Part shown: one piece after another, positions 51,831-61,083 of the stretch
Position numbering within the stretch: the first letter of the stretch is position 1
Layout: every line of letters starts with the position of its first letter
Assembly: GCF_013389595.1 (NCBI RefSeq)
Contig: NZ_CP058306.1
Coordinates: 1,984,001 to 2,048,000, forward strand
Length of the DNA stretch: 64,000 nucleotides
DNA from: Flavobacterium sp. I3-2
GTDB taxonomy: Bacteria; Bacteroidota; Bacteroidia; Flavobacteriales; Flavobacteriaceae
Reading direction: 5' to 3'
The notes under the pieces: generated by a model
What the model saw: the letters and a program-made list of their open reading frames with translations, nothing else
The model's database searches: none
What the model was told of the DNA's origin: nothing
Translations under genes and position numbers: made by a program

Positions 51831-52778
51831 TTGAAAATATCTAGAGAATTAAAAACAGCCATTTTAGTATTGTCATCGATTGCTTTATTGCTTTGGGGAT
51901 ATAATTTCTTAAAAGGTTCAGACCTTTTCGGAAGCACAACAAAATTCTATGTTAACTATGACAATGTCGAAGGGTTAAGTCCTGGAGCAGCGGTAACTGT
52001 AAACGGTTTAGTAGTCGGAAAAGTAAGTAAAATCACTTTTGGTGATTCAGGAAAATTACTTGTAGAAATTTTAATGCACAACCCAATCGAAGTTCCAAAA
52101 AATAGTAAAGCCATTATTTATGCACCTGGTTTTATTGGTGGGAAACAAATTGCTATTGATTTAAATTTTACTGACAAAGAAATTGCTAAAGATGGTGATT
52201 TTTTAGTTGGCGGAACCGAAGCCGGAATGTTAGATAGTTTAAGCGAAAAGGTTGAGCCAATCACGCATAAATTAGATTCTGTTTTATATAATGTAAATAA
52301 ATTAGTTGTTTCACTTAACGCAACTTTAGACCCTGCAACGCAACAAAATCTTAAAGATGCTATTGGTGAGTTAAATCAAACAATGGCAAATGCAAACGGA
52401 ATTACTAAGAAATTTGATAATATCGTTTCATCTAATCAAGGTAAAATTGACGGAATTATGACTAACTTCAATGCAACCTCAAAAAATTTAAATACTTTAT
52501 CTACCGATTTAGCTCAAGCAGATTTAAAAGCAACTATTCAAAAATTTGATAATGCTGCTAAAAATCTAGATAAATTATTAGCTGATATCGAAGCTGGAAA
52601 TGGTAATGTAGGTAAATTAATGAAAGATGAAGCTTTGTATAATAATTTAAATAAAGCATCAAAAGAATTAAATCTTTTATTAGAAGATGTTAAATTAAAT
52701 CCAAATAGATACATTAATATATCTGTTTTTGGTAAAAAAACGGCACCTTATGTAGAGCCAGCTTCTTCGGGAGAATAA
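51831..52778 (+). CDS. MlaD/MCE-family lipid transport protein
   Basis: 315 residues. The start is TTG at 51831 (MKISRELKTAILVLSSIALL), which matches the family's usual KISxExKT opening; no nearby ATG fits. One N-terminal helix, then the MCE domain (KFYVNYDNVEGLSPGAAVTV, GLVVGKVSKITF, VPKNSKAIIYAPGFIGGKQI), then a long helical tail with heptads. MCE proteins carry lipids across the periplasm between membranes. No MlaE or MlaF is adjacent in the window. Confidence 0.93.
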   Translation: MKISRELKTAILVLSSIALLLWGYNFLKGSDLFGSTTKFYVNYDNVEGLSPGAAVTVNGLVVGKVSKITFGDSGKLLVEILMHNPIEVPKNSKAIIYAPGFIGGKQIAIDLNFTDKEIAKDGDFLVGGTEAGMLDSLSEKVEPITHKLDSVLYNVNKLVVSLNATLDPATQQNLKDAIGELNQTMANANGITKKFDNIVSSNQGKIDGIMTNFNATSKNLNTLSTDLAQADLKATIQKFDNAAKNLDKLLADIEAGNGNVGKLMKDEALYNNLNKASKELNLLLEDVKLNPNRYINISVFGKKTAPYVEPASSGE

Positions 52779-52827
52779 TCTACATTAAACCAACAAAACA
52801 AAAAACAACAATTAATTTATTACACGA

Positions 52828-54174
52828 ATGCAAATTTTAAGCAGTATTTTATTTATAGCTTTAGCTGTAGTAGGTATTTCTTTTTTCGCAATCAATGCCA
52901 AAAAGATTTATCGAAACATCAAGCTAGGTCAATCTGTAGACAGGACTGATAATCCATCTGAACGATGGAAAAATATGCTACTTATAGCTTTTGGACAAAA
53001 GAAAATGTTTTCGCGTCCAATTCCTGCGCTTTTACACTTAGCGATTTATGTGGCTTTTATCATTACTCAAATTGAATTGATAGAAATTTTTATCGATGGA
53101 ATTTTTGGAACACACCGTGTTTTTAAAGATTCGTTAGGCCAACTTTACACATTTATCATCAGTTTAATTGAGCTTGTTTCATTAGGAGCTTTAATTGCTA
53201 CAATTGCATTTTTATCAAGAAGAAATTTACTTAAACTTCCTCGTTTAAATAAAGAAGAACTTTTAGGATGGCCAAAAAAAGATGGTAATATCATTTTAAT
53301 GATGGAACTTGTTTTGGTGTTTTGCATTTTTACAATGAATGGAACCGATGAAGCTTTATATAATATGGGAGCTTCTCATTATGCCAACGGAACTCAAGGT
53401 TCATTCGGTTTTGCAATTTCACAGCATTTAGGTCCAGCTATTTTCGGATCTATGTCTGAAGGAACATTACATTTCTTAGAACGCGTAGGTTGGTGGGGAC
53501 ACTTTGCAATGGTTTTAGCTTTCTTAAACTATTTGTATTTCTCTAAACACTTACATATTTTATTAGCTTTCCCAAATACGTATTTTGCAAATTTACGTCC
53601 ATTAGGACAGTTAGATAATTTACAATCTGTTACAAACGAAGTTAAGTTAATGATGGATCCAAATGCTGATCCGTTTGCTGCTCCTGCACCAGATGCTGAT
53701 GCAACTCCTGCAAAATTCGGAGCTTCTGATGTACAAGATTTAAATTGGGTTCAATTATTAAATGCGTATTCTTGTACAGAATGTGGTCGTTGTACTTCAT
53801 CTTGTCCGGCAAATATTACAGGTAAAAAATTATCTCCTCGTAACATCATGATGAAAACGCGTGATCGTTTAGAAGAAGTTGGTAAAAATATCGATGCAAA
53901 TAAAGGAACTTTCATTGATGACGGAAAATCTTTATTAAACGATTATATTACTCCAGAAGAACTTTGGGCTTGTACAAGTTGTAATGCTTGTGTTCAAGAA
54001 TGTCCAATCGAAATCAGTCCATTATCAATTATCATGGATATGAGAAGATTCTTAGTAATGGAACAAAGTGCGGCACCAATGGAATTAAATACCATGATGA
54101 CAAACATTGAAAACAATGGAGCACCTTGGCAATACAATCAAATGGATCGTCTTAATTGGAAAGACGAAAATTAA
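52828..54174 (+). CDS. Membrane-bound (Fe-S) oxidoreductase, electron-transfer subunit
   Basis: 448 residues. Several membrane helices (about 1-22, 65-90, 107-127, 165-185, 225-250) come before a ferredoxin-like domain with two 4Fe-4S motifs: CTECGRCTSSCP (from Cys316) and CTSCNACVQECP (from Cys382). The pattern matches heterodisulfide-reductase/GlpC-like proteins common in Bacteroidota. The next gene encodes the partner with CCG domains. The physiological donor and acceptor are not known. Confidence 0.92.
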   Translation: MQILSSILFIALAVVGISFFAINAKKIYRNIKLGQSVDRTDNPSERWKNMLLIAFGQKKMFSRPIPALLHLAIYVAFIITQIELIEIFIDGIFGTHRVFKDSLGQLYTFIISLIELVSLGALIATIAFLSRRNLLKLPRLNKEELLGWPKKDGNIILMMELVLVFCIFTMNGTDEALYNMGASHYANGTQGSFGFAISQHLGPAIFGSMSEGTLHFLERVGWWGHFAMVLAFLNYLYFSKHLHILLAFPNTYFANLRPLGQLDNLQSVTNEVKLMMDPNADPFAAPAPDADATPAKFGASDVQDLNWVQLLNAYSCTECGRCTSSCPANITGKKLSPRNIMMKTRDRLEEVGKNIDANKGTFIDDGKSLLNDYITPEELWACTSCNACVQECPIEISPLSIIMDMRRFLVMEQSAAPMELNTMMTNIENNGAPWQYNQMDRLNWKDEN

Positions 54175-54207
54175 TCAATCGAATTTATATCACTTAATAT
54201 AAAGAAT

Positions 54208-54999
54208 ATGTCAGAAAATTTAATAGTGCCTACAATGGCCGAAATGATGGCAAAAGGAGAACAACCTGAAGTTTTATTTTGGGTAGGATGTTCTGGAAGT
54301 TTTGACGATAGAGCAAAGAAAATAACAAAAGCATTTGTACGAATTTTAAATAGAGCAAACGTTTCATTCGCTGTTTTAGGCGCTGAAGAATCTTGTACAG
54401 GTGACCCAGCAAAAAGAGCAGGAAATGAATTTGCTTTTCAAATGCAAGCAATAATGAACATTCAGGTTTTCGACGCTTATGAAGTGAAGAAAATTGTAAC
54501 TGCATGTCCGCATTGTTTCAATACTTTAAAAAATGAATATCCTGAATTAGGCGGAAAATATGAAGTGGTTCATCATACTGAGTTCTTAAAGTCATTATTA
54601 GAATCAGGTAGATTGACTATCGAAGGTGGTCAGTTTAAAGGAAAAAGAATTACTTTTCATGACCCTTGTTATTTAGGTCGTGCAAATAAAATTTACGAAG
54701 CACCTCGTGATTTAATTCAGAAATTAGATGCGGAGTTGGTTGAAATGAAACGTGCTAAAGCAAACGGATTATGTTGTGGAGCTGGTGGTGCGCAAATGTT
54801 TAAAGAGCCAGAAAAAGGTACTAAAGATGTAAACATGGAGCGTACGGATGATGCACTTGAAGTGAAACCAGATATCATTGCAGCAGGTTGTCCGTTTTGT
54901 AATACCATGTTAACTGATGGTGTGAAGTTTAATCATAAAGAAGGTGAAATTCAGGTTTTAGATGTTGCTGAATTAATCGCTAATGCACAAGATTTATAA
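54208..54999 (+). CDS. CCG-domain (Fe-S)-binding oxidoreductase subunit
   Basis: 263 residues with two cysteine-rich CCG domains: WVGCSGSFDDRAKK with ACPHCFNTLKNEYP, and FHDPCYLGRANKIY with LCCGAGGAQMF and AAGCPFCNTML. These domains bind unusual iron-sulfur clusters in heterodisulfide reductase-like and lactate/glycolate oxidase-like complexes. Paired 33 bp after the membrane subunit gene, so they act as one complex. Confidence 0.93.
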   Translation: MSENLIVPTMAEMMAKGEQPEVLFWVGCSGSFDDRAKKITKAFVRILNRANVSFAVLGAEESCTGDPAKRAGNEFAFQMQAIMNIQVFDAYEVKKIVTACPHCFNTLKNEYPELGGKYEVVHHTEFLKSLLESGRLTIEGGQFKGKRITFHDPCYLGRANKIYEAPRDLIQKLDAELVEMKRAKANGLCCGAGGAQMFKEPEKGTKDVNMERTDDALEVKPDIIAAGCPFCNTMLTDGVKFNHKEGEIQVLDVAELIANAQDL

Positions 55000-55000
55000 A

Positions 55001-55588
55001 ATGAGATCTTTACTTCTTTTTTTATTATGTTGTAATTTTGCTCAAGCTCAAAAGCTGACTAAAATTGAATTGTTAGGGGCAATTTCTGAAGATTTCTGTA
55101 ATCAAGTTTCTGATTTGGATGTGAAAATTACCAACGAAGGTATGTTGGGGATTTATATGTTAAAATCAATTGGTAAATATCAAGATGAAGTTACCTATCA
55201 TTTTGGAGAAGATTTTTTTTCTGACCAATCTGGAATGCAAGGAATCGGAGAAGAATTAGGCATGCACATGGCGTTGAAATGTCCTCATGTTTTTGCTGAT
55301 ATTTTTGAAAACGATACAACCGAAATCGAAACAAGTTATTTGAGTGTTTCAGGAAAAATTAGTAAAATTCAAAAAGGAGAATTCTTAACCTTTACGATAA
55401 AAGAACCTTCAGGAAAAAGTTCTGAATTTATTTTATTTAATAATTTTGAAACGGCTTATTTATTGACTGACGGAATTTTAAAAAATAACGACCAAATCGA
55501 AGTTTCGTATTATGTATCTGAAATTTATAATGCTAAAATTGGTCGATATATAAATTACAAAATTGTTTCATACATAGAAAAAATATAA
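55001..55588 (+). CDS. Exported protein of unknown function, about 195 aa
   Basis: Start taken as the ATG at 55001 (MRSLLLFLLCCNFAQAQ), which gives a clean signal peptide and follows the stop of the previous gene by 1 bp; an ATG at 54983 lies inside that gene. The mature part is soluble, with two parts: a helical one (LLGAISEDFCNQVSDLDVKI) and a beta-rich one (TSYLSVSGKISKIQKGEFLT). Not recognised. Co-directional with the Fe-S genes. Confidence 0.75.
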   Translation: MRSLLLFLLCCNFAQAQKLTKIELLGAISEDFCNQVSDLDVKITNEGMLGIYMLKSIGKYQDEVTYHFGEDFFSDQSGMQGIGEELGMHMALKCPHVFADIFENDTTEIETSYLSVSGKISKIQKGEFLTFTIKEPSGKSSEFILFNNFETAYLLTDGILKNNDQIEVSYYVSEIYNAKIGRYINYKIVSYIEKI

Positions 55589-55590
55589 AT

Positions 55591-56073
55591 ATGTTTATTC
55601 CATTTGAAGAATTACCAAAGAGTTCAAAAATTTGGATTTACCAATCTGAAAGAAAATTGTCAGATGAAGAAGTTCAAGAAGCAGACATTGTTTTAAAAAA
55701 ATTTGTCGAAAGTTGGGCTGCTCATAGTACACCTTTACAAGCCTCTTATACTATAAAATACAATCGTTTTATAGTTTTGGCTGTTAACCAAGAAAATCAT
55801 CCTGCTTCTGGATGTTCAATTGATGCATCTGTTCGCGTAATTCAAGAATTAGAACAAAAGTTTAAAGTTGATTTATTAGATAAGATGAATGTTACCTATA
55901 AAACGGGTGAATTCATTGCGCATAAATCACTAATCGATTTCAAAAAAATGGCTAAAGAAAAAGCTGTAAACGGAAACACAATTGTATTTAATAATCTTGT
56001 GAATACGATTGAAGAGTTTGATGAATTCTGGGAAGTTCCGGCATCAGAAAGTTGGCATAGTCGATTTTTTTAG
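55591..56073 (+). CDS. Conserved cytoplasmic protein, 160 aa
   Basis: Opens FIPFEELPKSSKIWIYQSER and holds conserved HSTPLQASYTIKYNRFIVLA, HPASGCSIDASVRVIQELEQ and the end EFWEVPASESWHSRFF. Homologues in flavobacteria are often labelled 'ABC transporter ATPase', but no Walker motif is present, so that name is not supported. The conserved Cys in ASGCSID may be functional. Lies 2 bp after the previous gene. Confidence 0.82.
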   Translation: MFIPFEELPKSSKIWIYQSERKLSDEEVQEADIVLKKFVESWAAHSTPLQASYTIKYNRFIVLAVNQENHPASGCSIDASVRVIQELEQKFKVDLLDKMNVTYKTGEFIAHKSLIDFKKMAKEKAVNGNTIVFNNLVNTIEEFDEFWEVPASESWHSRFF

Positions 56074-56102
56074 AGTTTAATTATTTCTTAAAATATTATT
56101 AT

Positions 56103-56142
56103 AATCATCTTCAAAAGCTTATTTTTGAAGATGATTTTTTTT
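56103..56142 (+). terminator. Terminator of the Fe-S/hypothetical operon
   Basis: ATCATCTTCAAAA / TTTTTGAAGATGAT hairpin with a T run, just before the GH3 gene. Confidence 0.9.
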
Positions 56143-56146
56143 AAAA

Positions 56147-59100
56147 ATGCTTATGAAATTTAAATCACTTATATTAATCTTTATATCGAGCGTTTCTTTT
56201 GCGCAAAAAAATAAAATTACACCACAAAAAGTTTGGGTTGACAGTGTTTATAATCAAATGTCTTTTGATGAACGTGTTGGTCAATTGTTTATGGTGGCAG
56301 CTTATTCAAACCGTGACGAAAAACACGTAAATGCTTTACTTGACTTAGTTAAAAATCAAAATATTGGTGGAGTTATTTTTTTTCAAGGCGGACCAGTTCG
56401 TCAAGCTAAAATAACCAATAAATTAAATGCAAATGCTAAACTTCCGTTGTTTGTTGGTATTGATGCCGAATGGGGGTTAGGAATGCGTTTAGATTCGACT
56501 TATGTTTATCCTTGGAATATGAATTTAGGTGCGATTCAGGATATGAGTCTTATCGAAATGATGGGAAGACAAATGGGTGAACAAGCTAAACGAATTGGAG
56601 TTCATTTTAATTTTGCGCCAGTTGTTGATATCAATATTAATCCAAAAAATCCGGTAATCGGAAATCGTTCTTTTGGAGAATCTAAAGAGAACGTTTCAGA
56701 ACGTGCTATTGCTTTGGTTAAAGGAATTCAAAGTCAAAATGTATTTGCAACCGCGAAACATTTTCCTGGTCACGGAGATACTTCAACAGATTCGCATCAT
56801 GCACTTCCTCATTTAGATTTTTCTAAAACAAGGATGACAGATGTTGAACTTTATCCTTATCGTAAATTAATCAAAAACGGTTTAGCAAGTATTATGGTTG
56901 CACATTTAGATGTGCCTTCACTTGAACCAGAAAAAGGTGTTCCAACATCCTTGTCATACAATACCATTACGACTTTGTTAAAAGATGAAATGGGATTTGA
57001 AGGTTTGATTTTTACTGATGCGTTGAATATGAAAGGAGCATCTAATTTTAAATCGCCTGGAGATATTGATGTAGCTGCATTTATCGCAGGTAACGATGTT
57101 TTGTTATTTGCTGAAAATGTACCTTTAGCTATCGAAAAGTTTCATCAAGCTTATGCCGAAAATAAATTTACAGATAAACGTTTAGAAGAATCTGTAAAGA
57201 AAATTTTAGCTTATAAATATCAAGCAGGTTTAAATAATTACAAACCAATCGAAATAAAAAATCTGTATGAAGATTTAAATCAACCTAAATACGATTTGTT
57301 AAGTGAAAAATTATATGAAAATATGATGACGCTTATCAAAAATGAAAAACGTGTTTTACCTCTTAAAGCAGATACTAAAATTGCTTATGTAAAATTAGGA
57401 GATGATGTTGCTTCTCCGTTTGAAGATGAACTAAAGCGCAGAGTTGATGTCGAAGTTTTTTATCCGACAACAATTGGTGATAATGGTGAATTTTTAAAAG
57501 AATATGATAAAGTAATTATTGGTTATCATAAAGCTGATGGTGTTTGGAAGAAACACGAACTTACAGCTAAAGAAATTGAAACTATCAATAAGATTGCAAA
57601 AGATAATAAAACTGTTTTAGTTTCATTTGCTCGTCCGTATGCACTTTCGACGATGAATAATTTTGATAATGTTGAAGCTGTTTTGTTAGCTTATCAGAAT
57701 AATAAATTTGGTCATAAAGCTGCTATTCAAGCTTTATTTGGAGAAAAAGATATTGATGGTAAATTGCCTGTTTCTTTAAATTCTAAATATGCAGTAAACG
57801 ACGGAATTGATTTATCTGCATCGAGTACAGAAAAAGACAACATCAAAAACGAATTTAAACACAAACGTTTTGCACCTGTAAGAACTATTCCTGAGACAGA
57901 AGATATTGCATTGGTTCGTTATAACGATTTGGTTCAAAATCCAAAAGATGAAATTGTCGAAAACAAAATAAAAGTAGTTTATTCGACTCCAGAAGCTGAA
58001 GGTTTAAACACTAAAAAGTTAGCCGAAATCGATAAAATTGCCGAAAAAGCGATTGCAAACAGAAACACACCAGGAATTCAAGTTTTAGTTGCAAGAAACG
58101 GAAAAGTGGTTTTTGATAAATCATACGGTTATCAAACCTATAATAAAAAAGGAGCTGTAACAAACGAAACGGTTTATGATTTAGCATCTTTGTCTAAAAT
58201 TCTTGGAACTTTACCGATGGTAATGAAATTGTATGAAGACAAACAAATTAAATTCGAAGATAAATTAGGTGATTTATTACCTCGTTTTAAAAATACCGAC
58301 AAAGAAAATATTACATTAAAAGAAATTCTTACACATCAATCTGGCTTTCCGGCTTGGATTCCATTCTATAAAGAAACTTTAGAAAACGGAAAACCAAGTG
58401 ATAAATTTTACCGTAAAACATTTTCAAAAGATTATCCGATTCAAGTAAGTGAAAATTTATATTTAAAAGCAGGATATGAAAATGTGATTTTAGATAAAAT
58501 TAAAGATTCGAAATTAGGTGATAAAACCTATAAATACAGCGATTTAAATTTTATTTTATTAAAGGAAATTGTAGAAACTAAATACAACAAACCTTTAGAT
58601 GTGTTGGTTGAAGAAACTTTTTACAAACCATTAAATATTGGTTTAACTTACAATCCGTTACAGAAAATGGATATGAGTAAAATAGCACCTTCAGAACTTG
58701 ATACATATTATCGAAATACCTTGATTCAAGGTTACGTTCACGATATGGGAGCTGCCATGTTTGGTGGAGTTGCAGGACATGCTGGATTGTTTGGAACTTC
58801 AACTGATGTATTTAAAATGATGCAATTTTATTTAGATGCTGGTTTAAAAAACAATTCTAAAATTCTTTCTGCAAAAACATTAAACGATTTTAATACCTGT
58901 TATTATTGCGAAAAAGGAAATAGAAGAGGTGCTGGTTTTGATAAACCGCAATTAGGAAATAGCGGACCAACTTGTGGATGTACTTCATCATCAAGTTACG
59001 GTCACACCGGATTTACTGGAACCATGACTTGGGTTGACCCAGAATATGATTTGGTTTACGTATTTTTGTCAAATCGAACGTATCCAAATGCAGACGAGAA

Positions 59101-59167
59101 CAAATTGTCAAAAGCTAATGTTCGAGAAGATATTCAAAAAGTGATTTACGAATCAATTAAAAAATAA
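56147..59167 (+). CDS. Fusion of GH3 (NagZ-like) glycosidase and beta-lactamase-like serine hydrolase
   Basis: 1006 residues with signal peptide (LILIFISSVSFAQ); a second ATG two codons in is also possible. Residues about 35-360 form a GH3 N-terminal domain with the NagZ-type motif KHFPGHGDTSTDSHHALP (about 204-221) and the nucleophile region GLIFTDALNMKGA. A GH3 C-terminal-like part (about 390-560) follows. A class C-like serine hydrolase then spans about 620-1000, with SLSK (681-684), YSDLN and HTGFTG as the three catalytic motifs. Probably trims and recycles peptidoglycan in the periplasm. Confidence 0.93.
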   Translation: MLMKFKSLILIFISSVSFAQKNKITPQKVWVDSVYNQMSFDERVGQLFMVAAYSNRDEKHVNALLDLVKNQNIGGVIFFQGGPVRQAKITNKLNANAKLPLFVGIDAEWGLGMRLDSTYVYPWNMNLGAIQDMSLIEMMGRQMGEQAKRIGVHFNFAPVVDININPKNPVIGNRSFGESKENVSERAIALVKGIQSQNVFATAKHFPGHGDTSTDSHHALPHLDFSKTRMTDVELYPYRKLIKNGLASIMVAHLDVPSLEPEKGVPTSLSYNTITTLLKDEMGFEGLIFTDALNMKGASNFKSPGDIDVAAFIAGNDVLLFAENVPLAIEKFHQAYAENKFTDKRLEESVKKILAYKYQAGLNNYKPIEIKNLYEDLNQPKYDLLSEKLYENMMTLIKNEKRVLPLKADTKIAYVKLGDDVASPFEDELKRRVDVEVFYPTTIGDNGEFLKEYDKVIIGYHKADGVWKKHELTAKEIETINKIAKDNKTVLVSFARPYALSTMNNFDNVEAVLLAYQNNKFGHKAAIQALFGEKDIDGKLPVSLNSKYAVNDGIDLSASSTEKDNIKNEFKHKRFAPVRTIPETEDIALVRYNDLVQNPKDEIVENKIKVVYSTPEAEGLNTKKLAEIDKIAEKAIANRNTPGIQVLVARNGKVVFDKSYGYQTYNKKGAVTNETVYDLASLSKILGTLPMVMKLYEDKQIKFEDKLGDLLPRFKNTDKENITLKEILTHQSGFPAWIPFYKETLENGKPSDKFYRKTFSKDYPIQVSENLYLKAGYENVILDKIKDSKLGDKTYKYSDLNFILLKEIVETKYNKPLDVLVEETFYKPLNIGLTYNPLQKMDMSKIAPSELDTYYRNTLIQGYVHDMGAAMFGGVAGHAGLFGTSTDVFKMMQFYLDAGLKNNSKILSAKTLNDFNTCYYCEKGNRRGAGFDKPQLGNSGPTCGCTSSSSYGHTGFTGTMTWVDPEYDLVYVFLSNRTYPNADENKLSKANVREDIQKVIYESIKK

Positions 59168-59193
59168 GAGTACGTTTTTACTCAATAAAATAT

Positions 59194-60315
59194 ATGAAAA
59201 TAGCAATTGTTTGTTACCCAACATTCGGAGGAAGTGGTGTAGTTGCAACCGAATTAGGTTTGGAATTGGCGCAACGCGGACACGAAGTTCATTTCATAAC
59301 GTACCGTCAACCGGTTCGTTTAGCTTTGTTAAATCCGAATATTTTTTATCATGAAGTGAATGTTCCAGAATATCCGTTATTTCACTATCAACCTTATGAA
59401 TTGGCTTTGTCGAGCAAATTAGTCGATATGGTTAAATTATACGGAATTGAAATTTTACACGTTCATTACGCAATTCCTCATGCATTTGCTGGTTATATGG
59501 CCAAACAAATGTTGAAAGAACAAGGCATAGATTTACCGATGGTAACTACTTTACATGGTACCGATATTACTTTGGTAGGAAATCATCCGTTCTACAAAAC
59601 CGCTGTGAGTTTTAGTATTAATAATTCTGATTATGTTACTTCGGTTTCAGAAGATTTAAAAAAATCAACTTACGAATTGTTCGAAACGCAAAAAGAAATT
59701 GCGGTTATTCCGAATTTTATAGAAGATAAATCTGAAGTGATTGAACATAAATGTAGAAGAAGTTTATTTGCTACTCCAAATGAACGTGTGGTAACGCATA
59801 TTAGTAATTTTAGAAAAGTAAAACGTATTCAAGATATTATCAAAGTTTTCTACGGAATTCAAAAAGAAATTCCTGCAAAGCTGATGATGATTGGCGATGG
59901 ACCTGAAAAAGCAGATGCCGAAAAGCTTGCACAAGAGTTAGGTATTTTTGATAAAATTATCTTCTTTGGAAATTCACACGAAGTAGATAGTATTTTAAAA
60001 TATTCCGATTTGTTTTTACTTCCGTCAGAAACCGAAAGTTTTGGATTAGCAGCTTTAGAAGCAATGGCATGTTCGGTTCCTGTGATTTCATCAAACGCTG
60101 GTGGATTACCAGAAGTTAATGTTCAGGGTGTAACCGGCTTTTTAAGTGATATTGGTGATGTAGATGATATGGTTGCAAATGCAATTAAGATTCTTAAAGA
60201 TGATAAAACATTAGAGAAATTTAAACAGAATGCTTTAGCACATTCAAAAGAATTTAGCGTTGATAAAATTGTTCCGATGTACGAAGCAATCTATTTCAAA
60301 GCTTTAGAGAAATAA
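59194..60315 (+). CDS. bshA: N-acetyl-alpha-D-glucosaminyl L-malate synthase BshA
   Basis: 373 residues of glycosyltransferase family 4. It joins UDP-GlcNAc to L-malate, the first step of bacillithiol. BshA hallmarks are IVCYPTFGGSGVVATELG, VNVPEYPLFHYQPYELALSS, LHVHYAIPHAFAGYMAK and TTLHGTDITLVGNHP. The EX7E motif is in ETESFGLAALEAMA. Cytoplasmic. 26 bp after the GH3 fusion. Confidence 0.95.
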   Translation: MKIAIVCYPTFGGSGVVATELGLELAQRGHEVHFITYRQPVRLALLNPNIFYHEVNVPEYPLFHYQPYELALSSKLVDMVKLYGIEILHVHYAIPHAFAGYMAKQMLKEQGIDLPMVTTLHGTDITLVGNHPFYKTAVSFSINNSDYVTSVSEDLKKSTYELFETQKEIAVIPNFIEDKSEVIEHKCRRSLFATPNERVVTHISNFRKVKRIQDIIKVFYGIQKEIPAKLMMIGDGPEKADAEKLAQELGIFDKIIFFGNSHEVDSILKYSDLFLLPSETESFGLAALEAMACSVPVISSNAGGLPEVNVQGVTGFLSDIGDVDDMVANAIKILKDDKTLEKFKQNALAHSKEFSVDKIVPMYEAIYFKALEK

Positions 60316-60329
60316 AAAATAAGAAGCAA

Positions 60330-60360
60330 AAAATGAGTTCCATTCGGAACTCATTTTTTT
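60330..60360. terminator. Bidirectional terminator
   Basis: AAAAATGAGTTCC / GGAACTCATTTTT hairpin with flanking A and T runs, serving bshA and the convergent outer membrane barrel gene. Confidence 0.93.
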
Positions 60361-60361
60361 G

Positions 60362-60853
60362 TTAGAATTTGTAACGTACGCCTAATGCAATATCAGGACC
60401 AAAGCTATCATCTCTATATTTATTATCATTTAAATATAATTCTGGACGAAAATCAAGTGATAATTGTAATGGAAAATCAAAATTGTATTCAATACCAACT
60501 TGTCCAGCAATTAAAAGCGTTGCACCACTTCCTTCAACATATCCATTGTCATAATTCCAAGTGCTAATTCCACCACCAACACCAGCGTACCAAAATAAGC
60601 CTTTCTCTAAATTCCAGTACCATTGGTAAGCACCAACTAGTTTAACTGCGTTTGTATAATTGCTATCTCTCCAACCTAAATCAATCTCCAAACGATTTTT
60701 TGTATCTAAAGCTCTTTGATACGAAATTTCATATCCAAAACCATCGTTACTTCCTAAACGTAATCCAAGTGTGTTTTTTGAAACTTGCTCTTGTGCATTA
60801 GCCGTAAATAATCCTGCAAATGCTATAACTGAACATAAAATTACTTTTTTCAT
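60362..60853 (-). CDS. Small outer membrane beta-barrel protein
   Basis: 163 residues, signal peptide (SVIAFAGLFTANAQ|E). Eight short alternating strands with aromatic girdles (GFGYEISYQRALDTKNRLEI, AVKLVGAYQWYWNLEKGLFW) end in GPDIALGVRYKF, with the terminal Phe needed for BAM insertion. Resembles 8-stranded OmpX/OmpA-like barrels. Function unknown. Confidence 0.88.
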   Translation of the reverse strand: MKKVILCSVIAFAGLFTANAQEQVSKNTLGLRLGSNDGFGYEISYQRALDTKNRLEIDLGWRDSNYTNAVKLVGAYQWYWNLEKGLFWYAGVGGGISTWNYDNGYVEGSGATLLIAGQVGIEYNFDFPLQLSLDFRPELYLNDNKYRDDSFGPDIALGVRYKF

Positions 60854-61083
60854 ATTTAATTTATTTTGTCTTCAAAAATAAGATTATTCATAATCGATGT
60901 CAAATTAAACCATCTTTATTTTTTAAAAAAAGGAATCGTTTCTCATTTAAAAGTTTAATTTTGATTTTGAAAATTTTTCATACAATTGATTTTTGAAAGT
61001 ATTTTATTACTGAATTATTTTTTTTAAATTGATAATTTAGAAAATTTTCCTATGAATTTAAAATTTAGTAGTTATTTATATAA

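Noticed and set aside
55591..56073. ABC transporter ATPase
   Set aside because: The name is common for homologues, but no Walker A, signature or Walker B motif is present.
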